Assembly (NCBI RefSeq): GCF_049675895.1
Contig: NZ_CP183834.1
Span: 1,922,001-1,986,000, forward strand
Length of the DNA stretch: 64,000 nt
Direction: 5' to 3'
Origin: Ampullimonas aquatilis
GTDB taxonomy: Bacteria > Pseudomonadota > Gammaproteobacteria > Burkholderiales > Burkholderiaceae_D
Shown: one piece after another, positions 8,641 through 15,967 of the stretch
How the letters are laid out: each line of letters starts with the position of its first letter
Position numbering within the stretch: position 1 is the first letter of the stretch
Program-made: the position numbers and the translations under genes
The notes under the pieces: generated by a model
The model's database searches: none
Told to the model about the DNA's origin: nothing
Seen by the model: the letters and a program-made list of their open reading frames with translations, nothing else

Positions 8641-8960
8641 CGTCGAGTCGGTCTCCGTCGTCCGGGTGCAGGTGTTGCTCTCGATGCGGAACTCGAAATT
8701 CTCCCTCAGCCCCATTCTAAGCAGCGTGGGCAGGAACAGCGTCCGGGACTGCGCGCCATTGCTGCTGCGGTATTCCCGGTGCAGCCCGGTCTCCACCTGA
8801 ATGCGGCCAGCCCCGACGACGTTGCTGCCGTCGGCGATGCCGGGACGGTCAGGGTTTTGATGTAGTCGTCCAACGGCTGCGCTGCAGCAGCCGCTGCGGC
8901 CAGTTGCGGAGTGATGCCCCAGGCCAGCGCCCGCAGGCATCGACGAGGCCGCGTCGGGAA
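8641..8960 (-). pseudogene. Remnant of an outer-membrane transporter-type gene
   Basis: The 435 bases between the CDF and vWA genes hold no intact gene. On the minus strand one frame reads LAWGITPQLAAAAAAAQPLD then DDYIKTLT, a secretion-signal-like start, and after a shift near 8850 another reads RPGIADGSNVVGAGRIQVET and later RTLFLPTLLRMGLRENFEFR. That second run resembles the start of the 'transporter' group of outer-membrane beta-barrels related to MetA-pathway phenol-degradation proteins. The barrel itself is gone. The shift and truncation make it a fossil. Confidence 0.55.
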
Positions 8961-8986
8961 GGGCAAGCTGGGACGAACCCTGCCGG

Positions 8987-9778
8987 CTACGACTTGAGCC
9001 ACTCGACGAGTTCGGGACCCAGCAGGGTGGCGTTGAGTTCCTCGTCCGACTGCGCCACGAAGGCTTCGAGATCGCGGATCACCACCACGCCGGTGTTCTT
9101 GAACCGGTGTGCGATCTTCTGCACGAATTCGAACGTCACGCCCTTGTCTTCGCAGGCGCCGATGAACAGGAAGTAGACCTGGTCGCCGCGCTTCTGCGAT
9201 TCCTCGAGGATGCGCATGGTGCGCGCCTCATCGCTCCTGTCGTTTTCGCCGTCGGTGATGAAGAGCACGAGCGAGCGCCTCTTCTCGTGCGTGTGTGGGG
9301 TGCCGTGCTCATGCCCGCTCGCCGACCAGCCGAACAGGCGGCTGAGAAAGCCGGCACCCTGGGATGAGCGGTGTGCCTCCTCGCACACCTTCCAGCCGAA
9401 GTGCTCGAGCGCGCGCTCGAGCACGAAGCTGTAGGTCGTGCCGCCGTTCCAACCCGGAACCCGGTCGACGATGTTGCGCGTGACGTAGTCGCGCGCATCG
9501 TCGGGCGTCACCGCGCCCACGTAGTGGGCGCTGTCTTCGCCAGCGCTGAAGGTGAAGACATCCATCCTGCGGTCCGGGTCGAGCACCATGCAGTAGGGTA
9601 CGAGCCGCTCGATCAGGATGCTGGTCGTGCCCTCCTCGTGTTCGTGCTCGAACGAGCCGGAGACGTCGATGATCGCGGCGGTTTCCGCCTTCACGTTCGC
9701 CACCACGCCGGCCTTGTCGAGCGCCAAGCGCAGCGCGTTGGCCGACTTGTCCAGATTCAGTGTGAGTTTGCTGTTCAT
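8987..9778 (-). CDS. vWA-domain protein of TerF type, tellurite/stress-resistance module
   Basis: A 263-residue protein made of one von Willebrand A domain. The metal-ion-dependent adhesion site is intact: DVSGS at residues 38-42, the conserved Thr in GGTTY and TDGEND further on. An HGTPHTHE insert sits in the middle. TerF-like vWA proteins accompany TerD and TelA in tellurite and metal-stress operons (family knowledge). Start at ATG 9778, with AGGAGC six bases upstream overlapping the end of the gene before it. It is the last gene of the operon that begins at 12627. A 140-bp piece of its 3' end is copied at 15685-15824. Confidence 0.8.
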   Translation of the reverse strand: MNSKLTLNLDKSANALRLALDKAGVVANVKAETAAIIDVSGSFEHEHEEGTTSILIERLVPYCMVLDPDRRMDVFTFSAGEDSAHYVGAVTPDDARDYVTRNIVDRVPGWNGGTTYSFVLERALEHFGWKVCEEAHRSSQGAGFLSRLFGWSASGHEHGTPHTHEKRRSLVLFITDGENDRSDEARTMRILEESQKRGDQVYFLFIGACEDKGVTFEFVQKIAHRFKNTGVVVIRDLEAFVAQSDEELNATLLGPELVEWLKS

Positions 9779-9791
9779 GTTTGCTCCTGGT

Positions 9792-10772
9792 TCAGGGTTT
9801 CAATTGACTGATGATGTCCCGCAGCCGATAGGCCAGTTCGCCGGCTTCGGTCGGCGAGATCGTGGTCTTGCTGGCGCTGAGGGTGGCGATGGACGCGATG
9901 CTGCCGATGAACGCCGGCATCACGACCAGCGCAACGTTCTGGATGGCGCCGATCAGGCGGATCGGCTGCTCGATCTGTATTTCTCGCGTGGAGCCGGCTT
10001 GCCGCATCTGCACCAGGGTCTGCGTCAGACTCATGCTGCGCTCCACGAAGCACTGCGCCAGTGCGGCGTCGCCCTGACGAAGGCGCTCCGACAGGAACAG
10101 GGCGCCGATGGCAGAAGCTTCGACCTGTGCCGCGGTCCCCTCCATCGACCCGGACAGGCGCAGCAGCCGGTCCTTCAGATCCAGCAGGGGGGCGAGTGCG
10201 CCACCCATGAGTGCCAGCAGCTGCTCCAGCTCGGCCTGGGCCTGGGCAAGTTCGCCCGGCGTGTCGATCCGGCTGTTGATGCCCTGGAACAGCCGGCCCA
10301 CGAGACTGTCGCCGCCATGTCCGCAGACGGCCATGAGGTCGATCGATCCCAGAATGTCCATCATTCGCGCGAGGTAGCCCTCCACCTGACGCAGCACAGG
10401 GCTGCGCGCAAGGGCAAGCATCTCGGTGACGAGGTCGCCGTGCACCTGCTGCAGGTTGTGGCCCCACAGGATCGCCTTGCGCTGCGAAGCCTTGTCGACG
10501 ACGAATGCGCCGACCAGTGCTCGCGCCTGCTGGTATACCCCGGCAGCTGCGCCTGGCGACAACGCTTGCAAATCCGACACAGCCACTTCGATCCGCTTTC
10601 GTTCGGCACCCGGGATGGCCGTCGGCTGCCGCACCACCGGCGTGGCAGCGGGGACACGACGCGTCGGCGACAGGACGTCCTGCGCTTGCGGCGCGGCCCC
10701 CGCGGGGGTGCGCAGCGAAGCGCCCGGGGCGCCGATGACCGTCGGGCGCAACTTGTCCTTCGTGGGCGGCAC
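9792..10772 (-). CDS. Helical protein of the TerD/TelA operon, unknown function
   Basis: A 326-residue protein starting at GTG 10772 (AAGG about seven bases before it, nine bases after the terD stop). Residues 1-55 are a Pro/Ala/Thr-rich, probably unstructured arm (DKLRPTVIGAPGAS). The rest is almost all alpha-helical by composition, with a moderately hydrophobic stretch near residues 280-300 (LIGAIQNVALVVMPAFIGSI). The helical half faintly recalls TelA, but I would not assign it to that family. Nothing catalytic is visible. Its place between terD and the vWA gene makes it a component of the same module. Confidence 0.65.
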   Translation of the reverse strand: MPPTKDKLRPTVIGAPGASLRTPAGAAPQAQDVLSPTRRVPAATPVVRQPTAIPGAERKRIEVAVSDLQALSPGAAAGVYQQARALVGAFVVDKASQRKAILWGHNLQQVHGDLVTEMLALARSPVLRQVEGYLARMMDILGSIDLMAVCGHGGDSLVGRLFQGINSRIDTPGELAQAQAELEQLLALMGGALAPLLDLKDRLLRLSGSMEGTAAQVEASAIGALFLSERLRQGDAALAQCFVERSMSLTQTLVQMRQAGSTREIQIEQPIRLIGAIQNVALVVMPAFIGSIASIATLSASKTTISPTEAGELAYRLRDIISQLKP

Positions 10773-10781
10773 AGCAGGCCT

Positions 10782-11438
10782 TCAGGAGAAGTGGCCCAGA
10801 ACGTCGTTGAACGTGCCCGTGAAACCGCGACCGACGGGAGCGTACTCCCAGCCGTTGTCGCCGTGCATGATGCTGCCCAGTTGCACCACGTTGAACTCGC
10901 CGAACTCCTTGGACAGCTGGTAGGCGCCCAACTCGCGTCCGCCCTCGTCCGCGATGGTGACCGTGCAGACCTCGATGTCGGCGAAGGCCGCCTCGTCCTC
11001 GGCCGCGGAGCCCTCGTCGTGCCCCGCGGTGTGTTCGGCCTTGTGGACGGTGGCGAAGAGGGGGATCTCGTTCACGTCCGCGGGAAGTTTCGAGCCAACG
11101 ATGACGATGGTTTCGGTGTTGCCCTGGACCCGGACGTCGCCGGAGTGCCGCAGCCCGCCCGTGGGCGTGGCGAAGGAGCCGTCGGCCGCGGTTGGCAGCA
11201 CGCCGGTCTTCGGGCTCATCTTCGTCGTGTTGTAGGTGGACAGAATCTCTTCGAGCACCGTGACCTTCGCGCCATTGCCGCCGTTGCGTGCCTCGAGCGC
11301 ATGGATGTCGATGTCGTCCTGATGGCGGGCGTCGCACTGCCATGCGACGGTCACCTTGAACGCAGCGCCCTTGTTGAGCGAGAGTTGCAGCTTGCGGGCC
11401 GGCGCGGCACCGGGCTTGTCAAGGGTTAGTGTGAGCAT
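10782..11438 (-). CDS. terD: TerD-family stress/tellurite-resistance protein
   Basis: A 218-residue protein from ATG 11438, chosen over the longer frame because CGGAG precedes it and TerD homologues begin right there (MLTLTLDKPG). The middle shows TerD hallmarks: a DDIDIHALEAR-type acidic metal-binding loop, then FATVHKAEH and the terminal IMHGDNGWEYAPVGRGF. TerD proteins bind calcium and act at the membrane in resistance to tellurite and other stresses (family knowledge). It lies between telA (19-base gap) and the helical gene downstream, as one operon on the minus strand. Confidence 0.85.
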   Translation of the reverse strand: MLTLTLDKPGAAPARKLQLSLNKGAAFKVTVAWQCDARHQDDIDIHALEARNGGNGAKVTVLEEILSTYNTTKMSPKTGVLPTAADGSFATPTGGLRHSGDVRVQGNTETIVIVGSKLPADVNEIPLFATVHKAEHTAGHDEGSAAEDEAAFADIEVCTVTIADEGGRELGAYQLSKEFGEFNVVQLGSIMHGDNGWEYAPVGRGFTGTFNDVLGHFS

Positions 11439-11457
11439 GGTTTTCTCCGGGTTGTTG

Positions 11458-12627
11458 TCATGCCTTGCGCAGCGCCGCGAGCTCGGCTCGCGACTGCTCG
11501 AACATCTGCCGCGCCGCCTCGAACTTCGCTTCGGTTTCCTGCTTTGCGGTTTCGACCAGTTCGTGGATCTCGCGCGTCTGCGTGATGATCGCGGCGATTT
11601 GCTGCGCCTGCGCGACACGGTTGTCACCGGGTGCCTTGGCCGCGGCGATTGCCACGTCCTTGGTGGCCTGGCCGCGCAGTTGCGTCAATTGCTGGTCGAG
11701 GCGCGCCTGGCGCTCAGCGATCTGCTGCACCGACTTGACCGCGAATGCACCGTGGATAGCCAGCAAGGTCATCTTGATCGACGCGAAGCGCGAGGACACC
11801 GTTGTGGCGGTCTCCTGCAGCGTCGCGATTCCGGCGGCCTCGATCTGTTGGATCACCATCTGGTCGGCCGGCAGGCGCGTATAGGTGCCTTCGAGCGCAA
11901 GGGCCCGACTTTCCAGCAGGCTGAGCTTGTCCTGCAGCTCACGCAACCGTGCCTGGGCGGACACGTCGGCAGGGTCCGCTGCCGCAGTCTGCTGCGCTAC
12001 GTACTGCCGGGCCTTTTCGAGAAACGCCCGCGCGACTGCAGCATCGACGGTGAAGCTGGCGAAGTGCGTGCCGTACGATTGCTTGAGGCTCTCCAGCGCC
12101 TGCAGTTCGCCGAACAGCGTCTTCATTTCCTTGGACAGTTCGCCCTCCAGGCGGACCATCTCGTCGGCCAGCGTCTGCGTCCGGATCGAGATCAACTCGC
12201 CGATCTCCTGCATGAACTCGCGAAAGGCTTCCTCGGGCTTGCGGCCGGTGAGCTTGGCTAACAGACCGGCGAAGAACCCCGGGGCTTCACCCTGTTGGAT
12301 CTTCTCCAGGATTTCAGGCAGCTTGGCGTCATCGACACCTTTTTCCAGGCGCCCGAAGAGAGCGAACACCTTGGACGCCGTCTTTTTGTCGAGCCGGGCG
12401 AGGAAGCCGTCGAGGGTCTTCTGCAGCGCCTGTTCGGCACCGAGGCCGATCTTGATGATGTCGCCGGATGGAACGTCCGCGAAGTCCAGCGCGGCAAGCG
12501 CCTGCTCGGCTTGCGGCACCTGCTCCGGCCGGAGCACGATGGCTCCGGTCTCCAAGGAATCTTGCACGAGGGGGCCCTGCCTTGGCGAGGGCGGTGGCAC
12601 TACGGTAGGGGCGATGTTGCGTTCCAC
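11458..12627 (-). CDS. telA: TelA/KlaA-like toxic-anion resistance protein
   Basis: A 389-residue cytoplasmic protein, mostly long helices with coiled-coil character in the second half, as in TelA (toxic anion resistance). The conserved middle runs through QALESLKQSYG and the last third through TVSSRFASIKMTLLAIHGAF. GTG 12627 is preferred because AGAGGAGAAA stands just upstream; a longer frame begins 36 bases earlier without a site. TelA proteins confer tellurite or other stress tolerance by an unknown mechanism and typically travel with TerD (family knowledge). First gene of the four-gene operon; the 155 bases before it also hold the start of the divergent DUF2325 pair. Confidence 0.78.
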   Translation of the reverse strand: MERNIAPTVVPPPSPRQGPLVQDSLETGAIVLRPEQVPQAEQALAALDFADVPSGDIIKIGLGAEQALQKTLDGFLARLDKKTASKVFALFGRLEKGVDDAKLPEILEKIQQGEAPGFFAGLLAKLTGRKPEEAFREFMQEIGELISIRTQTLADEMVRLEGELSKEMKTLFGELQALESLKQSYGTHFASFTVDAAVARAFLEKARQYVAQQTAAADPADVSAQARLRELQDKLSLLESRALALEGTYTRLPADQMVIQQIEAAGIATLQETATTVSSRFASIKMTLLAIHGAFAVKSVQQIAERQARLDQQLTQLRGQATKDVAIAAAKAPGDNRVAQAQQIAAIITQTREIHELVETAKQETEAKFEAARQMFEQSRAELAALRKA

Positions 12628-12818
12628 TAATTTCTCCTCTGCCGGTCGGATCGGGAATAACACCGCCCATCCCGCATGGTCAATGTTGGGAGTTTTTGGC
12701 TAAAACCCCGGAAAGTCCATCTTGCTCAAAAATTACGCGGTAGCTTACGATCATTACCCACCGGTAAGTTTGGCATACTTGCATCAGCAATGTCCGGTTA
12801 GAACGCGAATAAATACAT

Positions 12819-13046
12819 TTGATTGCTGTTATTGCCCTGCTCTGGAATGTAGTCGTTTCCCGCAAAGGCTTGCTGGATGGGCATCTTCTCGGGCAGCGCG
12901 ATGAAGTCTGGCAGCACAATGTTCGGCTCAAAGCAGAATTGGCAGAACGGGACAAGGAACTGAACCGCCTGCGGGAATTCGCCCGTTATGCAGAGGAGAC
13001 GCTGGAATCCTTGGCTCGCGAGGATGAGGCACTGTCAGACCCCTAA
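12819..13046 (+). CDS. Short coiled-coil protein preceding the DUF2325 gene
   Basis: A frame of 75 residues from TTG 12819; the second half is a charged coiled coil (RLKAELAERDKELNRLREFA). In larger DUF2325 proteins a coiled coil like this precedes the DUF2325 domain within one chain, and here it is followed 21 bases later by a DUF2325 frame. It could be a separate subunit or the front part of a gene broken by a stop and a shift. The start codon and the N-terminus are uncertain. Confidence 0.45.
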   Translation: MIAVIALLWNVVVSRKGLLDGHLLGQRDEVWQHNVRLKAELAERDKELNRLREFARYAEETLESLAREDEALSDP

Positions 13047-13067
13047 AGCGATCTCGCTGGGAAATGA

Positions 13068-13361
13068 GTGTTGTTCATGGGCGGCAGGTCCAGCGTAGTG
13101 ACCTCTTACCGGGAGGTGGTTGAGCAATCTGGCGGACGTTTCCTGTCTCACGACGGTGGCCTGAAAGAAAGCATGCACCGGATCGATGGCGTGCTGGCCG
13201 CTGCCGATATTGCGATCTGTCAGGCCGGCTGCATCAGTCATAACGCCTACTGGCGAGTAAAGGATCTGTGTAAGCGTACTGGCAAGCTCTGCATGTTTAT
13301 GAAAACGAGCGGGGCATCCAGCTTTGAGCGCATGGTCGGCGAGGTGAGCAAGAAACAATAG
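13068..13361 (+). CDS. DUF2325 domain protein, stand-alone
   Basis: A 97-residue protein consisting only of a DUF2325 domain, recognised by FMGGRSSVVTSYREVVEQSG near the start, RFLSHDGG, then CQAGCISHNAYWRVKDLCKR and KTSGASSFERM. The fold is Rossmann-like with a conserved Cys pair; function is unknown. GTG 13068 follows directly on a stop codon in the same frame, so the domain cannot extend upstream. It sits 139 bases before the TonB receptor gene, in front of the Fur-box-like site, so a link with metal homeostasis is suggested by position only. Confidence 0.75.
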   Translation: MLFMGGRSSVVTSYREVVEQSGGRFLSHDGGLKESMHRIDGVLAAADIAICQAGCISHNAYWRVKDLCKRTGKLCMFMKTSGASSFERMVGEVSKKQ

Positions 13362-13382
13362 CCACGACCGGGTTGGAAATTG

Positions 13383-13403
13383 AAATGAGATTTATTTTCA
13401 TTT
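13383..13403 (+). promoter_or_regulatory. Fur-box-like operator upstream of the TonB receptor gene
   Basis: An interrupted palindrome, AAATGAGA and TTTTCATTT around TTTA. Compared with the classic AATGAGAATnATTCTCATT iron-box form, about 16 of 19 positions agree. It lies about 100 bases before the receptor start, where an iron-repressed promoter would be expected. Binding by Fur is inferred. Confidence 0.6.
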
Positions 13404-13500
13404 ACAATTCTGGCTATTGCATTACTCCTTTTGCAAGCCAGCCACCCATGGAAAATCCCTAGGCAGCCAGCACCTCTGAAACTGCCTTTGGAGACACTCC

Positions 13501-15603
13501 ATGAAGTATTGTCCGACCAGAAATTCGTTTTCTGTCTCGCCGCTTGTGCTCGCAATTGCGGCTGCCTATGCTTGCATTCCGGTTGCTCACGCAAAAGAAA
13601 ATTCGCCTGAAAAAACATTGGCCACCGTTCAGGTGATCGGGGGCGAAGAAAATTTGCCGACCTTGGGTGGTACAGGCCAGATTCTTGGCAAAAAAGAACT
13701 GGAAGACTCCCATGTCTTCACCGTCAACGAGGCTCTGCGCAAGGTTCCGGGTGTTCATGCGCGTGATGAAGAAGGCTTTGGCTTGCGTCCCAATATTGCG
13801 ATGCGCGGCCTGAATCCGACGCGGTCAACCAAAATCACCCTGCTCGAAGATGGCCTGCCGCTGGCCTATGCCCCCTATGGCGACAACGCCAGCTACTACC
13901 ACCCGATGGTGGATCGCTACGAACGCATCGAAGTGCTGAAAGGAGCGAGTTCCCTCATGTTCGGGCCGCAGACGGTGGGTGGCGTGATCAACTACATCAC
14001 CCCCGCACCGCGTCAGAATTTTGGTGGTTATGTCCAAGGGGTTGTCGGCAACCGCGATTACTTCAATGGCAAGGTGAATGTTGGGGGCGGCGGTCTGGTA
14101 CTCGATTACGGGCACAAGGAAGGGGATGGTGCCCGGGATAATATGAATCACAAGCTAGATGATTTGAATATCAAGTACGGCACCATGCTGGGTGACCGGA
14201 ATGCGATTACCTGGCGCGCGAACTTCTACAAGGAAGATTCGATGCTGACCTATTCCGGTTTGACGCAAGCTGAATACGACCGCCTGGGTGCTCGTTACAA
14301 TCCGTTCAAGAATGACCGTTTTGAGGCTGAACGCACCGGGTTGTCCGCGACGCATGATTTCCTGATCAGCGACCAGGCCACGCTCACCACCAGCGTGTAT
14401 TACTCAAAATTCGATCGTGACTGGTGGCGTCAAGCGAGTAACAGCCAAGATGCGCAATGTGCTGGATTGAACGCCTCACGATTGGCAGGGGTTGCGATTG
14501 ATCCCGATACCTGTAATTCCATCCAGGGCAGACTGCGTAGCTATGAGACTTGGGGTGTGGAGCCACGCTTGACCGTAGCACACGGCCTGGGTGAACTCCA
14601 GGCCGGTGTTCGGGCACACTTTGAGGAACAGGACAGAAAACAGATCAACGGCACCAGTCCGACGGCACGAACCGGCACTCTGGCAGAAAACAATCTTCGT
14701 AAAACCAGCGCCTATTCCGGTTTTATTGCCAATCGCTTTGATTTTGGCCAGTTTAGTGTGACGCCCATCGCACGCTACGAGTCAATCAAGGCAGAGCGTA
14801 CGAATCGCCTGAATGGCCAGAGTACTGAAACCAGCGTGAATGCCTTTACGCCGGGGATTGGCGCAACCTGGAATCCGATGCAGACATTGACCGTGTTTAC
14901 CAGCCTGCACAAGGGCTTTGCGCCACCGCGCGTCGAAGACCTCATTGGTGGTACCGGCACAGTTACCGATGTCGATTACGAAAAATCACTGAACTTTGAA
15001 TTTGGTGTTCGGGCACAACCAGCACAAGGGTTATCCGTCCAGGCCGCCTATTTCCGTAACGATTACGACAATCTGATCGCTGTTGGCTCGATTGCCGGTG
15101 GTAGCACCCCGCTTTCTCAAGGCAAAGCACTGTTCGAAGGTCTTGAATTGGCCGCCAATGCCGAATTCTCAAATGGTATATTTGGCCGCATGGCTTACAC
15201 GTGGCTGCCAACCGCTGAACAAACTGAAGCCTTCCGTAGAGTAGACACAGGTGCCATCGTCGGTGTTCAGGGTAATCGTCAAGCCTACGCACCTGAACAT
15301 ACCTTCACCGCTGCTGTCGGTTATGGTGTTGGCCCGTTCAAAGGCGAGATTGAGGCCCAATATGTGGGTAGCCAGTATTCTGATTTTGCGAATACGGTTG
15401 CGCCGACAGCAGACGGGCAAAAGGGTGAGATTGCGGCTTACACCGTCTGGAATACGGCACTCAACTATCGCTTCGACAAATCGCTGTCAGCCTTTGTCAC
15501 GGGCAAAAACCTGCTCGACAAGACCTACATTGTTGATCGTACCCGCGGTATTCAGGTGGGTATGCCCCGCTTGATTCAGGTCGGATTCAAGTACGCGTTC
15601 TAA
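13501..15603 (+). CDS. TonB-dependent outer-membrane receptor, FecA-like (ferric siderophore/citrate)
   Basis: A 700-residue outer-membrane gated channel for iron chelates, energised by TonB. A signal peptide covers residues 1-31 (cut after PVAHA). The plug domain follows (VNEALRKVPGVHARDEEGFG, then IAMRGLNPTRSTKITLLEDG and IEVLKGASSLMFGPQTVGGV), then the 22-strand barrel, ending in the expected aromatic residue (GFKYAF). The plug text is closest to FecA-type receptors, though the N-terminal signalling domain of FecA is absent, so no anti-sigma partner is needed. The Fur-like site upstream suggests iron repression. GC is lower than in the neighbouring metal genes, hinting at separate origin. 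Confidence 0.88.
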   Translation: MKYCPTRNSFSVSPLVLAIAAAYACIPVAHAKENSPEKTLATVQVIGGEENLPTLGGTGQILGKKELEDSHVFTVNEALRKVPGVHARDEEGFGLRPNIAMRGLNPTRSTKITLLEDGLPLAYAPYGDNASYYHPMVDRYERIEVLKGASSLMFGPQTVGGVINYITPAPRQNFGGYVQGVVGNRDYFNGKVNVGGGGLVLDYGHKEGDGARDNMNHKLDDLNIKYGTMLGDRNAITWRANFYKEDSMLTYSGLTQAEYDRLGARYNPFKNDRFEAERTGLSATHDFLISDQATLTTSVYYSKFDRDWWRQASNSQDAQCAGLNASRLAGVAIDPDTCNSIQGRLRSYETWGVEPRLTVAHGLGELQAGVRAHFEEQDRKQINGTSPTARTGTLAENNLRKTSAYSGFIANRFDFGQFSVTPIARYESIKAERTNRLNGQSTETSVNAFTPGIGATWNPMQTLTVFTSLHKGFAPPRVEDLIGGTGTVTDVDYEKSLNFEFGVRAQPAQGLSVQAAYFRNDYDNLIAVGSIAGGSTPLSQGKALFEGLELAANAEFSNGIFGRMAYTWLPTAEQTEAFRRVDTGAIVGVQGNRQAYAPEHTFTAAVGYGVGPFKGEIEAQYVGSQYSDFANTVAPTADGQKGEIAAYTVWNTALNYRFDKSLSAFVTGKNLLDKTYIVDRTRGIQVGMPRLIQVGFKYAF

Positions 15604-15622
15604 TCCTACGACATCCCACATG

Positions 15623-15651
15623 AAGGGCTGGCCGATGCCAGCCCTTTTTTT
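15623..15651 (+). terminator. Rho-independent terminator of the TonB receptor gene
   Basis: Stem GGGCTGGC / GCCAGCCC with loop CGAT, extended by two A-T pairs, followed by seven T, 20 bases after the receptor stop. Confidence 0.9.
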
Positions 15652-15688
15652 GTTCGCTGGAGTGGTGATCGACGAGCCGTTCTCAGCC
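15651..15688 (+). repeat. Displaced copy of an internal piece of the P1B ATPase gene
   Basis: Thirty-eight bases match 4507-4544 inside the ATPase gene with one difference (TGTTCGC[T/C]GGAGTGG...). The fragment abuts the vWA copy through the shared bases AGCC. Confidence 0.85.
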
Positions 15689-15824
15689 GCTCGACGAGTT
15701 CGGGGCCCAGCAGGGTGGCGTTGAGTTCCTCGTCCGACTGCGCCACGAAGGCTTCGAGATCGCGGATCACCACCACACCGGTGTTCCTGAACCGGTGTGC
15801 GATCTTCTGCACGAATTCGAACGT
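15685..15824 (+). repeat. Displaced copy of the vWA gene 3' end
   Basis: About 140 bases match 8997-9136 with only a few differences and in the same orientation (for example GTTGAGTTCCTCGTCCGAC). The copy stops abruptly at GAACGT, where the right inverted repeat begins. With the ATPase piece it looks like the leftover of a second, internally deleted copy of the 4.5-9.1 kb segment. Confidence 0.9.
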
Positions 15825-15825
15825 G

Positions 15826-15849
15826 TTTCCCGTTTTCTGAGACCACCCT
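15826..15849 (-). repeat. Right terminal inverted repeat, shortened to about 24 bp
   Basis: Read on the minus strand it begins AGGGTGGTCTCAGAAAACGG and then GAAA; the outer 24 bases follow the Tn21-type pattern, while the inner 14 (which should end in TAAG) are replaced by vWA-derived sequence. Confidence 0.65.
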
Positions 15850-15854
15850 CAATA
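15850..15854. repeat. Target-site duplication, right copy (CAATA)
   Basis: Identical to 2992-2996 and placed exactly at the outer edge of the right inverted repeat. Confidence 0.75.
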
Positions 15855-15898
15855 GGGCGATATGCCAGGCATGCCAAGAGAAAATCGGCGACCGATAA
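15855..15898 (+). pseudogene. Small CxxC gene split by the transposon insertion (3' part)
   Basis: Continues the frame interrupted at 2996: the joined product ends AICQACQEKIGDR with the stop at 15896-15898. Beyond that stop the same frame reads KREFFQSIGRLFDAA up to 15964, so the real gene may have extended further. Confidence 0.4.
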
Positions 15899-15967
15899 GC
15901 AGCTCCAGCCAAGAAAACCCGGGCCGGTAGCGAACCCAAGCGCGAGTTTTTCCAATCGATCGGTCGA

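Larger units (their letters stand above)
2997..15849. mobile_element. Tn3/Tn21-family-type transposon unit without transposase, metal and iron cargo
   Basis: A 12.85-kb unit bounded by a 38-bp left inverted repeat (2997-3034) and a shortened right one (15826-15849), flanked by CAATA on both sides. Left starts GGGGGCATCTC and ends CACGCTAAG; right, read inward, starts AGGGTGGTCTCAGAAAACGG. Both resemble the Tn21-branch terminal repeats as I remember them. Neither transposase nor resolvase is visible inside, so the unit could only move with enzymes supplied in trans. Cargo: P1B ATPase, DUF4337 protein, membrane protein, CDF exporter, vWA/TerD/TelA operon, DUF2325 protein and TonB receptor. The right end is rearranged. 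Confidence 0.7.

Noticed and set aside
9775..11343. A 522-codon minus-strand open frame overlapping terD and the helical gene
   Set aside because: Arg/Gly/Pro-rich text typical of a shadow frame; the overlapped frames carry TerD and operon signals.
9618..11429. A 603-codon plus-strand open frame
   Set aside because: It lies antisense to vWA, the helical gene and terD, which have family motifs, ribosome sites and operon spacing. Long antisense frames are common in high-GC genes.
15606..15812. A short minus-strand vWA-like gene
   Set aside because: It is the displaced 3' fragment of the vWA gene, with no start signal and a foreign tail.
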